Below are positions 8,655 to 20,436 of a stretch of DNA of 64,000 nucleotides, piece after piece. Both the position numbers and the translations under genes were made by a program. Under the pieces are notes generated by a model. The model was not told where the DNA came from. It made no database searches and saw only the letters and a list, made by a program, of their open reading frames with translations. The DNA is from Ideonella paludis (lineage in GTDB: Bacteria; Pseudomonadota; Gammaproteobacteria; Burkholderiales; Burkholderiaceae_C): positions 540,631 to 604,630 of the forward strand of contig NZ_JAGQDG010000004.1 of the NCBI RefSeq assembly GCF_018069865.1, written 5' to 3'. Every line of letters starts with the position of its first letter. The first letter of the stretch is position 1.

Positions 8655-11600
8655 CAGACGAGGACTCTTTCAATACCGCCGTTATTGGCGCGTTGCACAT
8701 ACTCAGGCATCCACTGCTCACCCAAGATCTGCTTGGCCATCTCGACGACGATGTAGTCGGCTTCCAGCAGGCCGTTCTGCAGGTCATCGCCATAGCGCGA
8801 CAGGCCTTGCAGGCAGCTCGGGCAAGAGGTGAGGATCTTCACCGGGCCTTGCGCGGGCACGGCACCGGTGGCGCGCAGCTCGGCTTCGGCCTTGCGCATC
8901 TCCTCTTCTTTGCGGAAGCGGACTTGGGTGGAGATGTCGGGGCGGCTGACGCCCAGTGTGCCGGACTCCCCGCAGCAGCGTGCGGACTGCACCACCGCCT
9001 CGCCCACCAAGGCCTTGACCGTCTTCATGGGGTCTTGCTGCTTCATGGGGCTGTGGCAGGGGTCGTGATAGAGATAGCCGCCCGCGCCCGGCTGACTGGC
9101 CTGCGGCAAGGTGATGCCCTTCTCCAGCAGGAACTCGTGGATGTCGACGATGCGGCAGCCGGGGAAGATCTCCTCAAACTTGTAGCCCTGCAGTTGGTCA
9201 AAGCAGGTGCCGCATGAGACCACCACGGTCTTGATGTCCAGGTAGTTCAGGGTGTTGGCCACGCGGTGAAAGAGCACCCGGTTGTCGGTGATCATCTTCT
9301 CGGCTACATCAAATTGGCCCGAGCCGCGTTGTGGGTAGCCGCAGCAGAGGTAGCCCGGCGGCAGCACCGTCTGCACTCCGGCATGCCAGAGCATGGCCTG
9401 CGTGGCCAAACCCACCTGGCTGAACAAGCGCTCGGAGCCGCAGCCGGGGAAGTAGAACACCGCCTCCGAATCCACCGTGGTGGCTGCGGGGTTGCGGATG
9501 ATGGGCACGTAGTCTTTGTCTTCAATGTCCAACAAGGCGCGGGCAGTCTTCTTGGGCAGGCCGCCGGGCATCTTTTTGTTGATGAAGTGAATGACCTGCT
9601 CTTTGATGGGCGCGGTGCCCACCGTGGCCGGCGGCGCACTGGTTTGCTTGCGCGCGGCCAGCTTGAGCACATCGTGCGCCAAACGCTGGGCCTTCATGCC
9701 CACGCCCACCATGGCCGCGCGGGCCATCTTGATGGTCTGCGGGTTGGTGGCGTTGAGCATCAGCATGGCCGCCGCATTGCCAGGGCGGAAGCTCTTTTGC
9801 CCCATCTTGCGCAGCAGGTTGCGCATGTTCATGGAGACATCGCCAAAGTCGATCTTCACCGGGCAGGGGTTGAAGCACTTGTGGCAGACCGTGCAGTGGT
9901 CGGCCACGTCTTCAAACTCTTCCCAGTGCTTGATGGACACGCCGCGGCGGGTTTGCTCCTCGTACAAAAAGGCTTCAACCAAGAGCGAAGTGGCCAGGAT
10001 CTTGTTGCGCGGGCTGTAGAGCAGGTTGGCACGCGGCACATGGGTGGCGCAGACCGGCTTGCACTTGCCGCAGCGCAGGCAGTCTTTGACGGAGTTGGCA
10101 ATGTCGCCAATGTCACTCTGCTGCATGATCAGCGACTCATGCCCCATCAGCCCAAAGCTGGGCGTGTAGGCATGGCTCAAGTCGGCCGCATGCACATCCG
10201 GCCCCAGGCCGGTGAGCGCTGCACCGCGCAGCAGCTTGCCCTTGTTGAAGCGGCCTTCCGGGTCGACCTTGGCCTTGTAGGCGGTGAAGTTGGCCAACTC
10301 CTCGTCGCTCAAAAACTCCAGCTTGGTGATGCCAATGCCATGCTCGCCCGAGATCACACCGTTCAAGCTGCGGGCCAACACCATGATGCGGCCCACCGCC
10401 TCATGGGCGGTTTGCAGCATCTCGTAGTTGTCGGAGTTGACGGGGATGTTGGTGTGCACATTGCCGTCACCGGCATGCATGTGCAGCGCCACCCACACGC
10501 GGCCGCGCAACACCTCTTTGTGCAGGGCCTTGCAGGCCTCCAGCACGGGCGCAAACACCGCGCCGGCAAACACGGTTTGCAGGGGCTTCAAGATCTGGCG
10601 CTTCCAAGAGGCGCGCAGGCTTTGGTCTTGGATTTGGTCAAAGAAGCTGCGGCCGGCTTGGCCGTCCACCCCGGGCTGCACCACGTCCAGCCCGTCCATC
10701 CACTGCTGCCACTGCTGGCGGGCTTCAGCAATGAGCGCCAGAGCGCGTTGGCAGCGCTCGTCCAGCACCTCGGCGCTGGGCACATCGCTGGGGTCATCAG
10801 TATTGCCCAGGGGCAAATGGCCGCTGCCAAAGAAGGCGCTGAGCTTGTCGGCCAGCGCGATCTTGTTGCGCAAGCTCAGCTCGATATTGATCCGCTCAAT
10901 GCCCAGGGTGTATTCGCCCATGCGCTCCAGCGGGATCACCACGTCCTCATTCACCTTGAAGGCGTTGGTGTGCTTGGAGATGGCCGCCGTGCGCTTGCGG
11001 TCGAGCCAGAATTTTTTGCGGGCTTCGGCCGAGACGGCCACAAAGCCCTCGCCCGAGCGGCCATTGGCCAGGCGGATCACTTCGCTGGTGGCACGGGCCA
11101 CGGCGTCTTCGTCGTCGCCCACGATGTCGCCGATCAGCACCATCTTGGGCAGCCCACCGCGCTTGCTCTTGGTGGCATAGCCCACGGCCTTGAGGTAGCG
11201 GTCGTCCAGATGCTCCAGGCCGGCGAGGATGGCCCCTGCTGGCCTTTTCATCTCCTCGAACATGAAGTTCTTGATCTCGACAATGGACGGCACGCATTCC
11301 TTGGGGTTGCCAAAGAACTCTAAACAGACCGTGCGGGTTTGCTTGGGCATGCGGTGCACCACCCAACGCGCGCTGGTGATCAGGCCGTCACAGCCTTCTT
11401 TCTGAATGCCGGGCAGGCCGGCCAAAAACTTGTCGGTGACGTCCTTGCCCAGGCCTTCTTTGCGGAAGACGCGGCCCGGGATGTCCAGGCGCTCGGTGCG
11501 CTGCGGCACTTTGCCGCTGGCGTCATAGTGGCGCAGCTCAAAGCTGGCCACCGCTACATCGTGGATCTTGCCCAGGTTGTGGTCCAGGCGCACCACTTCC

Positions 11601-12598
11601 AGCCAAGTGGCTTGCGGGGTGACCATCTTCCACGAGGCCAGGTTGTCCAGCGCCGTGCCCCAAAGCACCGCCTTCTTGCCCCCGGCATTCATCGCGATAT
11701 TGCCGCCCACGCAGGAGGCTTCGGCACTGGTCGGGTCCACCGCAAACACAAAACCGGCGCGCTCGGCGGCGTCCGACACCCGCTGGGTCACCACGCCGGC
11801 ACCCGTCCAAATGGTGGGCACGGGCTGGGCCACACCGGGCAGCTCGATCAGCTCGACCTCGGTCATCTGCTCGAGCTTTTCGGTGTTGATGACCGCGCTC
11901 TTCCAGGTCAGCGGCACCGCGCCGCCGGTGTAGCCGGTGCCACCGCCGCGCGGGATGATGGTCAGGCCGAGCTCCACACAGGCCGCCACCAGATGGGCCA
12001 TTTCGGCCTCGGTGTCGGGGGTCAGCACCACAAAGGGGTATTCGACGCGCCAGTCGGTGGCGTCGGTCACGTGTGACACGCGCGACAGCCCATCGAACTT
12101 GATGTTGTCTTTGGCGGTGTGCCGGCCCAAGAGCTTGCGGCAGCGGCCGCGCAGCAGCAGTACATCGACAAAGCGGTCGGCAAAGCGCTGCACCGCGCCC
12201 TGGGCGAGCGCCAGCAACTCGCCCACATAGGCGTCACGCACGGCATCGGCCTCGGGCTTGCGGCGCTTTTGCACCTCGCCCAGACGGTGTTGCAGGGCCT
12301 CGATCAGCAGGTCGCGCCGCTTGGGGTTGTCCAGCAGGTCGTCTTCCAGATACGGGTTGCGCTGCACCACCCAGATATCGCCCAAGACCTCGTAGAGCAT
12401 GCGGGCCGAGCGGCCCGTGCGGCGCTCTTCGCGCAGCAGGTTCAGCAAGTCCCAGGCCCGAGAGCCCAACAGCCGCAGCACGATCTCGCGATCGGACAGC
12501 GAGGTGTAGTTGTAGGGGATCTCGCGCAGGCGTGGCGCCTCGGCGTCATGGGCGCCAGCGGCGGCTTGGAGGGCGGTGAGGGACTGCGGTGCGTTCAT
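8654..12598 (-). CDS. FAD-linked oxidoreductase with Fe-S and CCG domains (D-lactate/glycolate dehydrogenase-like)
   Basis: A very long 1314-residue fusion. Domains in order: DUF3683 (about 20-110), FAD-binding PCMH with [15 protein letters not shown] near 215, FAD-oxidase C-terminal region with [16 protein letters not shown] and [10 protein letters not shown], a 4Fe-4S pair ([11 protein letters not shown] and [12 protein letters not shown]), then two heterodisulfide-reductase-type CCG domains ([42 protein letters not shown]). Such proteins oxidise D-2-hydroxyacids and pass electrons to the respiratory chain. The start at 12598 (MNAPQSL) is chosen because upstream in-frame sequence is not conserved-looking. 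The exact substrate is inferred only by family. Confidence 0.9.
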   Translation of the reverse strand: MNAPQSLTALQAAAGAHDAEAPRLREIPYNYTSLSDREIVLRLLGSRAWDLLNLLREERRTGRSARMLYEVLGDIWVVQRNPYLEDDLLDNPKRRDLLIEALQHRLGEVQKRRKPEADAVRDAYVGELLALAQGAVQRFADRFVDVLLLRGRCRKLLGRHTAKDNIKFDGLSRVSHVTDATDWRVEYPFVVLTPDTEAEMAHLVAACVELGLTIIPRGGGTGYTGGAVPLTWKSAVINTEKLEQMTEVELIELPGVAQPVPTIWTGAGVVTQRVSDAAERAGFVFAVDPTSAEASCVGGNIAMNAGGKKAVLWGTALDNLASWKMVTPQATWLEVVRLDHNLGKIHDVAVASFELRHYDASGKVPQRTERLDIPGRVFRKEGLGKDVTDKFLAGLPGIQKEGCDGLITSARWVVHRMPKQTRTVCLEFFGNPKECVPSIVEIKNFMFEEMKRPAGAILAGLEHLDDRYLKAVGYATKSKRGGLPKMVLIGDIVGDDEDAVARATSEVIRLANGRSGEGFVAVSAEARKKFWLDRKRTAAISKHTNAFKVNEDVVIPLERMGEYTLGIERINIELSLRNKIALADKLSAFFGSGHLPLGNTDDPSDVPSAEVLDERCQRALALIAEARQQWQQWMDGLDVVQPGVDGQAGRSFFDQIQDQSLRASWKRQILKPLQTVFAGAVFAPVLEACKALHKEVLRGRVWVALHMHAGDGNVHTNIPVNSDNYEMLQTAHEAVGRIMVLARSLNGVISGEHGIGITKLEFLSDEELANFTAYKAKVDPEGRFNKGKLLRGAALTGLGPDVHAADLSHAYTPSFGLMGHESLIMQQSDIGDIANSVKDCLRCGKCKPVCATHVPRANLLYSPRNKILATSLLVEAFLYEEQTRRGVSIKHWEEFEDVADHCTVCHKCFNPCPVKIDFGDVSMNMRNLLRKMGQKSFRPGNAAAMLMLNATNPQTIKMARAAMVGVGMKAQRLAHDVLKLAARKQTSAPPATVGTAPIKEQVIHFINKKMPGGLPKKTARALLDIEDKDYVPIIRNPAATTVDSEAVFYFPGCGSERLFSQVGLATQAMLWHAGVQTVLPPGYLCCGYPQRGSGQFDVAEKMITDNRVLFHRVANTLNYLDIKTVVVSCGTCFDQLQGYKFEEIFPGCRIVDIHEFLLEKGITLPQASQPGAGGYLYHDPCHSPMKQQDPMKTVKALVGEAVVQSARCCGESGTLGVSRPDISTQVRFRKEEEMRKAEAELRATGAVPAQGPVKILTSCPSCLQGLSRYGDDLQNGLLEADYIVVEMAKQILGEQWMPEYVQRANNGGIERVLV

Positions 12599-12892
12599 GG
12601 CGGGCAGGCGGCCTGGCCTCCGCCACCCAGCGGGCTTGGGAGGGAGCCAACCTGTCAGAGAGCACGGGCTAAGGTGCAAAGGAGGAAGCGGCGAGGGTGA
12701 ATCCTACCGCAGTGCAGCAAACCACCCTGTGGGCAAGGACACACCGGCCCCTCTTTTGGCGCCAGTGGTGTGGCCGGGAAATCCCTGGGCGGCTGGGGCC
12801 TCAAGTCATGCGACAACACCGTTCTGTCACCAACATTGGCGACACTGCCGCGGTCAACCGTCTTGGGCGGTGCTACTTTTTACGGAGATTCC

Positions 12893-14203
12893 ATGCAAAA
12901 ACGTCTTCTCGCCCTGGCGGCCGTGGCCGCAGCCGGCTTGGCCCAGCCCGCCTTTGCCCAAGTGGAGGTGCAATGGTGGCACTCCATGGGCGGCGCCCTG
13001 GGGGAATGGGTGAACGACCTGGCCAAGGACTTCAATGCCAGCCAGAAGGACGTCAAGATCGTGCCGACCTTCAAAGGCAGCTATGACGAGTCCATGACCG
13101 CCGCGATTGCCGCTTTCCGCGCCGGCAATGCACCGCACATCCTGCAGGTGTTTGAGGTGGGCACCGCCACCATGATGGCCTCCAAGGGCGCCATCAAGCC
13201 GGTGGCCGAGGTGATGAAGGAAGCCGGGCAGAAGTTTGACCCCGCTGCCTATGTGCCGGCCGTGGCGGGCTACTACACCGCTCCCAATGGGCAGATGCTG
13301 AGCTTCCCCTTCAACAGCTCCACCCCCGTCTTCCACTACAACAAAGACGCCTTCAAGGCCGCCGGCCTGAACCCGAACAAGCCACCCACCACCTGGCCTG
13401 AGGTGGCCCTGGCCGCGGCCAAGCTCAAGGCCAGCGGCCACAAGTGCCCGTACACCACGTCCTGGATCAGCTGGACACAACTGGAGAGCTTCTCGGCGTG
13501 GCACAACACCCTGTTTGCCACCAAGAACAACGGCTTTGGCGGCTTGGACGCCCGGCTGGCCTTCAACACCCCGCTGCATGTGCGCCACATCGAGAACCTG
13601 GGCAATATGGCCAAGCAAGGCCTGTTCGTCTACAAAGGCCGGGGCAATGCCGCTGATGGCACTTTTGTCTCGGGCGAATGCGCCATGATGACGGGCTCCT
13701 CGGCGCTCTACGGCAATGTCAAGCGCAATGCCAAGTTTGCAGCCGGCATTGGCACCCTGCCCTACTACCCCGATGTGCCGGGCGCGCCCCAAAACACCGT
13801 GATCGGCGGCGCCAGCCTGTGGGTGATGAGCGGCAAGAAGGCCCCCGAGTACAAGGGCGTGGCCGCTTTCTTTGCTTATCTGTCGCAAACCGATGTGGCG
13901 GCCAAGAGCCACCAGCGCACCGGCTACCTGCCGGTGACCAAGGCCTCGTTTGAGATGACCGACAAGTCCGGCTTCTACAAAGAGAACCCCGGCACAGATG
14001 TCTCGGTGACGCAGATGATCCGCAAGACCACCGACAAGTCGCGCGGCGTGCGCTTGGGCAACTTTGTGCAGATCCGCACCCTCATCGACGAAGAGTTGGA
14101 AGGCGTGTGGGCCGGCAAGAAGGGCGCCAAAGAGGCCCTGGATGCCGCCATCACCCGCGGCAACGAGCAACTTGAGCGGTTTGAGAAGACTGCAAAAATG
14201 TAA
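12893..14203 (+). CDS. ugpB: sn-glycerol-3-phosphate ABC transporter, periplasmic binding protein UgpB
   Basis: A 436-residue extracytoplasmic solute-binding protein. The signal peptide is residues 1-22 (MQKRLLALAAVAAAGLAQPAFA). The mature start VEVQWWHSMGGALGEWVNDLAKDFN and the segments FPFNSSTPVFHYNKDAF and MMTGSSALYGNVK match UgpB rather than generic sugar binders. GGAG lies six bases before the ATG. It is the first gene of ugpBAECQ. It captures glycerol-3-phosphate or glycerophosphodiesters in the periplasm. Confidence 0.94.
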   Translation: MQKRLLALAAVAAAGLAQPAFAQVEVQWWHSMGGALGEWVNDLAKDFNASQKDVKIVPTFKGSYDESMTAAIAAFRAGNAPHILQVFEVGTATMMASKGAIKPVAEVMKEAGQKFDPAAYVPAVAGYYTAPNGQMLSFPFNSSTPVFHYNKDAFKAAGLNPNKPPTTWPEVALAAAKLKASGHKCPYTTSWISWTQLESFSAWHNTLFATKNNGFGGLDARLAFNTPLHVRHIENLGNMAKQGLFVYKGRGNAADGTFVSGECAMMTGSSALYGNVKRNAKFAAGIGTLPYYPDVPGAPQNTVIGGASLWVMSGKKAPEYKGVAAFFAYLSQTDVAAKSHQRTGYLPVTKASFEMTDKSGFYKENPGTDVSVTQMIRKTTDKSRGVRLGNFVQIRTLIDEELEGVWAGKKGAKEALDAAITRGNEQLERFEKTAKM

Positions 14204-14245
14204 GATTGCTCAAGGGGCTGACCAGTCTCTGAGGCCGTGACCCAC

Positions 14246-14269
14246 GGGGCGCCTAAGGAAAGGCGCCCC
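14246..14269 (+). other. Intercistronic hairpin between ugpB and ugpA
   Basis: GGGGCGCCT (14246-14254) and AGGCGCCCC (14261-14269) are perfect 9-bp arms around the loop AAGGAA. No U-run follows, so it is not a standard terminator. A hairpin just after a binding-protein gene commonly protects the upstream mRNA and lets the binding protein be made in excess. The loop is itself Shine-Dalgarno-like for a possible TTG start at 14271. Confidence 0.75.
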
Positions 14270-14285
14270 GTTGACTTTGAAGCGT

Positions 14286-15167
14286 ATGGAAAAACGAGTC
14301 CTGTTCCGCTCGCGCTGGCTGCCCTGGGTGCTGATCGCGCCGCAGATGGCCATCGTGCTGGTGTTCTTCTTTTGGCCTGCGGGCCAGGCCTTGTGGCAAA
14401 GCGTGCTGCAGCAAGACGCCTTTGGCACCAGCACCGAGTTTGTCGGCCTAGAGAACTTCAAGCGCCTGTGGGCCGATGCCAGCTACTTGGCCTCCTTCAA
14501 AACCACCGCGGTGTTTTCGCTGCTGGTGGCGGTGTGTGGCTTGTCTCTCTCGCTGCTGCTGGCGGTGATGGCCGACCGCGTGGTCAAGGGCGCGCGGCTC
14601 TATAAGACCCTGCTGGTCTGGCCCTATGCCGTGGCCCCCGTGGTGGCCGGCGTGCTGTGGATGTTCATGTTTGCGCCAGGCATGGGCGTGGTCAGCCATG
14701 CCTTGGGCCTGATGGGCGTGGACTGGAACCACCTGCTCAATAGCGGGCAGGCCATGACGCTGATCGTGCTGGCCGCCGTGTGGAAGCAAATCTCCTACAA
14801 CTTCCTCTTCTTTCTGGCCGGCTTGCAAGCCATTCCCAAATCGCTGATCGAGGCTGCCGCCATGGACGGCGCCGGGCCTTGGAAGCGCTTTTGGACGGTG
14901 CAGTTCCCGCTGCTCTCCCCCACCGCGTTCTTCCTGCTGGTGATCAACATCGTCTACGCGTTTTTCGACACCTTTGCCATTGTGGATGCCGCCACGCAGG
15001 GCGGGCCGGGCAAGGACACGGCGATCTTGGTCTACAAGGTTTACTACGACGGCTTCAAGGCCCTAGACATGGGCGGCTCGGCCGCGCAGTCGGTGGTGTT
15101 GATGGTCATCGTGGTGGCGCTGACGGTGGTGCAGTTCCGCTTTGTCGAGCGTAAGGTTCAGTATTGA
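14286..15167 (+). CDS. ugpA: sn-glycerol-3-phosphate ABC transporter permease UgpA
   Basis: A 293-residue inner-membrane permease with six hydrophobic helices. It carries the EAA loop reading [21 protein letters not shown], and starts [17 protein letters not shown]. It pairs with UgpE to form the channel. The ATG at 14286 gives the conserved N-terminus; a TTG at 14271 is in frame, has the hairpin-loop AAGGAA about 10 bases upstream, and would add five residues. It follows ugpB by 82 bases. Confidence 0.93.
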   Translation: MEKRVLFRSRWLPWVLIAPQMAIVLVFFFWPAGQALWQSVLQQDAFGTSTEFVGLENFKRLWADASYLASFKTTAVFSLLVAVCGLSLSLLLAVMADRVVKGARLYKTLLVWPYAVAPVVAGVLWMFMFAPGMGVVSHALGLMGVDWNHLLNSGQAMTLIVLAAVWKQISYNFLFFLAGLQAIPKSLIEAAAMDGAGPWKRFWTVQFPLLSPTAFFLLVINIVYAFFDTFAIVDAATQGGPGKDTAILVYKVYYDGFKALDMGGSAAQSVVLMVIVVALTVVQFRFVERKVQY

Positions 15168-15176
15168 AGGCTGCCC

Positions 15177-16031
15177 ATGATTGAACGTCGCCCCATCGCC
15201 ACCTTGATGGCGCACCTCGTGCTCATCTTGGGGGTGCTCATCGTCGCCTTTCCCATCTACCTGACCTTTGTGGCCTCGACCCAAACCGCTGAGGTCATTG
15301 CGCAGAGCCGCCCGCTGTCACTGATCCCTGGTGGGCATGGGCTTGAGACCTACCAACGCGCGCTGTTTGGCGGCAAGAACGACTTTGGCAGCGAGCTGCC
15401 GGCGGCTGCGCCCATGATGCTCACCAGCCTGATCAGCGCCTTGGTCATTGCCGTCGGCAAGATCATCATCTCGCTGCTGTCGGCGTTTGCCATCGTCTAC
15501 TTCCGCTTTCCGCTGCGCGGCCTGGTGTTCTGGATGATTTTTGTGACGCTGATGCTGCCGGTCGAGGTGCGCATTGGCCCGACCTACGAGGTGGTGTCGC
15601 AGTTGGGCATGCTCAACAGCTACGCGGGACTGACGGTGCCGCTCATCGCCTCGGCCACCGCCACCTTTCTCTTCCGGCAGTTCTTTTTGACCGTGCCTGA
15701 TGAGTTGGTGGAGGCCGCGCGCATCGACGGCGCAGGCCCGCCGCGCTTTTTCAAAGACGTGCTGCTGCCGCTCTCCACCACCAGCATCGCCGCGCTCTTC
15801 GTGATCCAGTTCATTTACGGCTGGAACCAATACCTCTGGCCGCTGCTGGTGACCACCAACGAGGGCATGTATCCCGTGGTGATGGGCATCAAGCGCCTGA
15901 TCGCCGGTGAGTCCTACACCGAGTGGAATGTGGTGATGGCCACGGCCATGTTGGCCATGTTGCCGCCAGCGGCGGTGGTGATCCTGATGCAAAAGTGGTT
16001 CGTCAAGGGCCTGGTGGATACCGAGAAATAA
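15177..16031 (+). CDS. ugpE: sn-glycerol-3-phosphate ABC transporter permease UgpE
   Basis: A 284-residue second permease of the Ugp transporter. Six hydrophobic helices; the EAA loop is [22 protein letters not shown]. The N-terminal [20 protein letters not shown] and the [12 protein letters not shown] segment are typical of UgpE. It starts nine bases after the ugpA stop, and ugpC follows one base after its stop, so the genes are tightly coupled. Confidence 0.94.
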   Translation: MIERRPIATLMAHLVLILGVLIVAFPIYLTFVASTQTAEVIAQSRPLSLIPGGHGLETYQRALFGGKNDFGSELPAAAPMMLTSLISALVIAVGKIIISLLSAFAIVYFRFPLRGLVFWMIFVTLMLPVEVRIGPTYEVVSQLGMLNSYAGLTVPLIASATATFLFRQFFLTVPDELVEAARIDGAGPPRFFKDVLLPLSTTSIAALFVIQFIYGWNQYLWPLLVTTNEGMYPVVMGIKRLIAGESYTEWNVVMATAMLAMLPPAAVVILMQKWFVKGLVDTEK

Positions 16032-16032
16032 G

Positions 16033-17132
<1,100 letters not shown>

Positions 17133-17136
<4 letters not shown>

Positions 17137-17894
17137 CGAGCTTTAAAGTTGCCCCGGCTGATTGGCCGCTGCCGCTGTGGATCGCCCACCGCGGTGCAGG
17201 CAAGCTGGCCCCCGAGAACACGCTGGCGGCCTTTCGCGAAGGCGCCCGATACGGCTACAGCGCCTTTGAGTGCGACGTCAAACTCTCGGCGGACGACGTG
17301 CCCTTTTTGCTGCACGACGCCACCTTGGACCGCACCACACCCCAGCGCGGCTTGGCCAAACAGCACGCCTGGCACCACTTGTCGCAGGTCGATGCCGGCG
17401 GCTGGCACAGCCGCGCCTATGCGGGCGAGCCCCTGCCCTCGCTGCAGGCGGTTGCTGCTTTCCTGCGCCGCAATGGCTTCGGGCTGGATTTGGAGATCAA
17501 GCCGACGCCGGGCGACGAGGCCCACACCGGCCGTCTTGTGGCGCAAGCAGTGGCTCAGCTCTGGGCAGGCGCCACACCCGCCCAAACACCGGTGCTCAGC
17601 TCATTCAGGCCCGAAGCCCTGCAGGCCGCTCAAGCCACCGCGCCCCACCTGCCCCGGGCCTTGCTGGTCGACACCCTCTGGGACGGCTGGTGGCCCGCCG
17701 CCCAGGCGCTGGACTGCGCAGCCGTGATCACCAACTACGCCTTAATGGATCAGACGCTGATCAAGAAACTCCACACTGCCGGCATGCGAGCCCTGGTCTA
17801 CACCGTCAACGATGAAGCTGAGGCACAGCGCCTGCTGAAGCTGGGCATTGACGGGATCATCACGGATGCGGTGGACAAGTTTTCGCCGGGATGA
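17133..17894 (+). CDS. ugpQ: Glycerophosphodiester phosphodiesterase UgpQ
   Basis: A 253-residue GDPD-family enzyme that splits glycerophosphodiesters to glycerol-3-phosphate and an alcohol in the cytoplasm. The catalytic motif region is [14 protein letters not shown] with [24 protein letters not shown], and the third acidic motif is [12 protein letters not shown]. The TIM-barrel end [21 protein letters not shown] is present. No signal peptide, consistent with a cytosolic UgpQ acting on substrates delivered by UgpBAEC. It overlaps ugpC by four bases (ATGA). Confidence 0.94.
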
Positions 17895-17903
17895 GCAGCT
17901 CGC

Positions 17904-19256
17904 TCACGTCGTCGCCTCATCCACCACCTGCGTGCCCGGCACCGTGTCTTGCGGCTTGGGCAGCACTTTGACGCCGCGGATCACCGGCCAGTGCCAGGCC
18001 ACTGCGCACATCAGCAAGCAAGTGCAGCCGGCAAAGGCCAGTGAGGCGCGCAGGTCCACGTGCTCTCCCAACCAGCCACCGATCAGGGCGCCCGGGCCAG
18101 CAGGCAACAGGATGAGCCAGCGCACGGTGCTGGTCATGCGGCCCAGCATGGGCTCGGGCGTCACGGCTTGGCGCAGTGAGATGAAGTTGATGAAGATCAG
18201 CACCGCGCCCACGCCGAAGAGCGAGAGCATCAGCCCGAACATCCACACGCCCAGGGTGCCTACTGGCGCCACCGCCAGCAGCAGCCAGCCCAAAGCGGTG
18301 ATGAACCAGCCCAGGATCAGGCAAGGCCCAGGCCCGATGCGCGCGCTGATGCGGTGGCCCAGCACACTGGCCGACACGGTGCCCACGCCCAAAGCGATGT
18401 AAGACAAGCCGATGGCTTGCTCGCTCATATTGAGCGTACGAGTCGCGAAGAGGATTTGCACCACCAGGGCCGCCTGATGGCACATCTGCCACACGCCCAC
18501 GCAGGTGGCCATGGCGATCAGCAGCGGTTGTTGACGCACAAAGCGCAGGCCTTCCATCAGGTCAGCCCGAAAGCGCCGCCAGCCTTCGCCTTTTGGCACC
18601 TCTTTGCGCTGCTCGTGGACCTTCACGCCGCGCAAGATCCACGCCGAGATGGCCAGCATCACTGCGTCCACCAGCAAGGCCACCGGGGCGCCGAGAAAGC
18701 GGATCAAAGCGCCGGCAACGCCCGGGCCCGCCACCTCGGCCCCCGAGCTGGCCAGTGCGTTCTTGGCATGAGCCTCGACCAGCCGCTCGCGGGGCACCAC
18801 TTGTGTCAGCACGATTTGCGCGGCCGAGCCTGCGGTGGTGTGCACCGCGCCAATGGCGAAGCCAACGGCATACAACCAGCCCATATTGAGCCAACCCAGC
18901 CACCACGCCAGCGGCACGGTGGCCAGGGCCACACCGAGCAAGGCTTCGCCAAAGATGTAGACGGGCAGCTTGAGCACACGGTCCAGCCACACCCCTGCGG
19001 GCAGAGAAAAAAGCACAAAGGGCAGCAGTTCAGCGGCCAGCAACCAGCCCATTTGGGTGGGCGTGGCCTGCAGCAGCACGGCCGCCGTCAGCGGCAGGGC
19101 CAGCATGCTGACTTGGCCGCCGAAGGAGCTGATGAGGATGGAAGTCCACAGGCGGCGATAGACCGCGTCTCGCAGTAAGTCGGTGGGCGACAGGGTCAGG
19201 GCGGCCCGGGCCTTGGCCCCGAGCGCGACGACGGCCCCATTCAAAACATTCAACAC
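17904..19256 (-). CDS. MFS transporter (MFS_3 / EntS-like exporter)
   Basis: A roughly 450-residue permease with 12 hydrophobic helices. The N-terminal DAVYRRLWTSILISSFGGQVSMLALPL and the following LPAGVWLDRV are typical of the MFS_3 (enterobactin-exporter-like) branch. No ATG exists before the first helix; a GTG at 19256 is preceded by AGGGAG six bases upstream and is the likely start. The substrate is unknown. It is convergent with ugpQ with only nine bases between stops. Confidence 0.82.
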   Translation of the reverse strand: MLNVLNGAVVALGAKARAALTLSPTDLLRDAVYRRLWTSILISSFGGQVSMLALPLTAAVLLQATPTQMGWLLAAELLPFVLFSLPAGVWLDRVLKLPVYIFGEALLGVALATVPLAWWLGWLNMGWLYAVGFAIGAVHTTAGSAAQIVLTQVVPRERLVEAHAKNALASSGAEVAGPGVAGALIRFLGAPVALLVDAVMLAISAWILRGVKVHEQRKEVPKGEGWRRFRADLMEGLRFVRQQPLLIAMATCVGVWQMCHQAALVVQILFATRTLNMSEQAIGLSYIALGVGTVSASVLGHRISARIGPGPCLILGWFITALGWLLLAVAPVGTLGVWMFGLMLSLFGVGAVLIFINFISLRQAVTPEPMLGRMTSTVRWLILLPAGPGALIGGWLGEHVDLRASLAFAGCTCLLMCAVAWHWPVIRGVKVLPKPQDTVPGTQVVDEATT

Positions 19257-19659
19257 AAGGTTCTCCCTCAACTCGAACTCAAGCCTTGTGGGCTTGGAAA
19301 GGGCATGGGCTCCGGTGCGGCGCCTCTGCAAGATGGGCCACGGGGTGAGCGCTGCGGAAGAAGGGGGCCTCTGGTCCTACTTGCCGCCGTGGTGACCGGG
19401 GCCTGGACTCAGAAGCAAAACAACAGAGTCAGGGTCCGGATCGCCGGGAGCGAATGCGGGGTACCACACCGGTGCCCGCCATCGCACCACGCGCACACGC
19501 CGCCCACAGCGAAAACGCTGGGTGCAGTGCGGTGGGGTGGAAGGGGGTGTTCATGGTGGGTCCAAGAATGTGAGATGTGCGTGGCATCCTAACAGCGGCC
19601 CCCCACGGCAGGCAAGCACCAATGGTGGGAGAGCGCGTGTCTCCGTGATAATCCGTGGC
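19257..19659. other. Intergenic region without recognised gene
   Basis: About 400 bases between the MFS gene start and the first gene of the bactofilin cluster, which diverge. I see no tRNA, no convincing ORF and no strong promoter pair; it should contain the promoters of both flanking units. Confidence 0.5.
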
Positions 19660-19974
19660 ATGGATTCCACCGACCCCATGGACCTCTACTTCACCGAACA
19701 TGTGGTGGGCCCCACCGCCGTGGTGCAGTTGGGGCGTTCGGCCACTGTGCGGCGGCAGCCCAAACGCGGCGTGATGCTGGACATGCTCAAGGACAAGCCC
19801 ATGCTGGTGGGCATCGCCGCCCAAAGCTTGTTGGCCAAAGACCCCGCCCGGGCCATTGCCGGCAAGCCGGTGTCGCTGCCCGGCCTGCGCAATTGGCGGC
19901 GTGCGCTGGTGGTGGGCGGCCTGCTGGCTTGGTCTGCCCTGCTGGTGGTGGCCACTCGCTGGTGGCCTCTCTGA
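19660..19974 (+). CDS. Hypothetical single-TM protein in bactofilin cluster
   Basis: A 104-residue protein I do not recognise. It starts MDSTDPMDLYFTEHVVGPTAVVQLGRSATVRR, has a basic central part, and ends with one membrane helix (about residues 81-100) closing in RWWPL. It lies 36 bases upstream of the first bactofilin on the same strand. A cytosolic domain followed by a C-terminal anchor could tether the polymer-forming neighbours to the membrane; that is inference. Confidence 0.6.
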   Translation: MDSTDPMDLYFTEHVVGPTAVVQLGRSATVRRQPKRGVMLDMLKDKPMLVGIAAQSLLAKDPARAIAGKPVSLPGLRNWRRALVVGGLLAWSALLVVATRWWPL

Positions 19975-20010
19975 ACTCCTCACCTTTCTGGCTGACCCGG
20001 GACACATACT

Positions 20011-20436
20011 TTGGATGCATCGCAGGACACACTGGTCATTGACCCAGTGAAGCTCAACATCGTCAACCGAGTCGCCGCGGGCTCCTCGGTCTCAGGCGAG
20101 CAATTGCATTTCAAAGGTGGCTTGCTGCTGCAGGGCTCTTTGAGCGGCCGCGGTGAAGTGGCCGGCCGACTGGTGGTCTGGCCGACCGGCCAGCTCATTG
20201 GCAAGTACAAAGTTTTTGGCGATGTTTACCTGCTGGGCCACCTGGGCGGGGTGACGGACGAGATCGATCCGCACACCACCTTGGAGTGCCACGGCACGGT
20301 CTATGTCTCCAGCACCGGTGTCTCCACCGGCACCATCATGGCGCATCGACTGCGTATGTATGATGGTGCGACCCTGCAAGGGCCTTTCCGCACCTTGCGC
20401 TCCAATCAATCCTTGCCGGTTCTGAACCGGCCTTGA
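20011..20436 (+). CDS. Bactofilin-family polymer-forming protein (first of three)
   Basis: A 141-residue bactofilin (DUF583) domain protein. Short repeated beta-strand units rich in Gly/Val such as HFKGGLLLQGSLSGRGEVAGRLVVWPTGQLIG and YKVFGDVYLLGHLGG predict a right-handed beta-helix. The start is uncertain: the best available is TTG at 20011 giving MDASQDTLVIDPVKLN, with no clear Shine-Dalgarno. Its stop overlaps the next start (TTGA at 20433). Bactofilins form filaments without nucleotide. Confidence 0.72.
   Translation: MDASQDTLVIDPVKLNIVNRVAAGSSVSGEQLHFKGGLLLQGSLSGRGEVAGRLVVWPTGQLIGKYKVFGDVYLLGHLGGVTDEIDPHTTLECHGTVYVSSTGVSTGTIMAHRLRMYDGATLQGPFRTLRSNQSLPVLNRP

Noticed and set aside
9266..11323. 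A long plus-strand open frame of 685 codons
   Set aside because: It lies wholly antisense to the FAD/Fe-S dehydrogenase, whose frame shows clear conserved domains. High GC makes long antisense frames common; the translation is His/Ala/Gly-rich with no domain.
12780..12890. Possible Pho box ahead of ugpB (CTGTCACC-like sequences)
   Set aside because: Only one half-site is close to the consensus and the 11-base periodicity is not clear. ugp operons are often phosphate-controlled, so it is plausible but not supported here.
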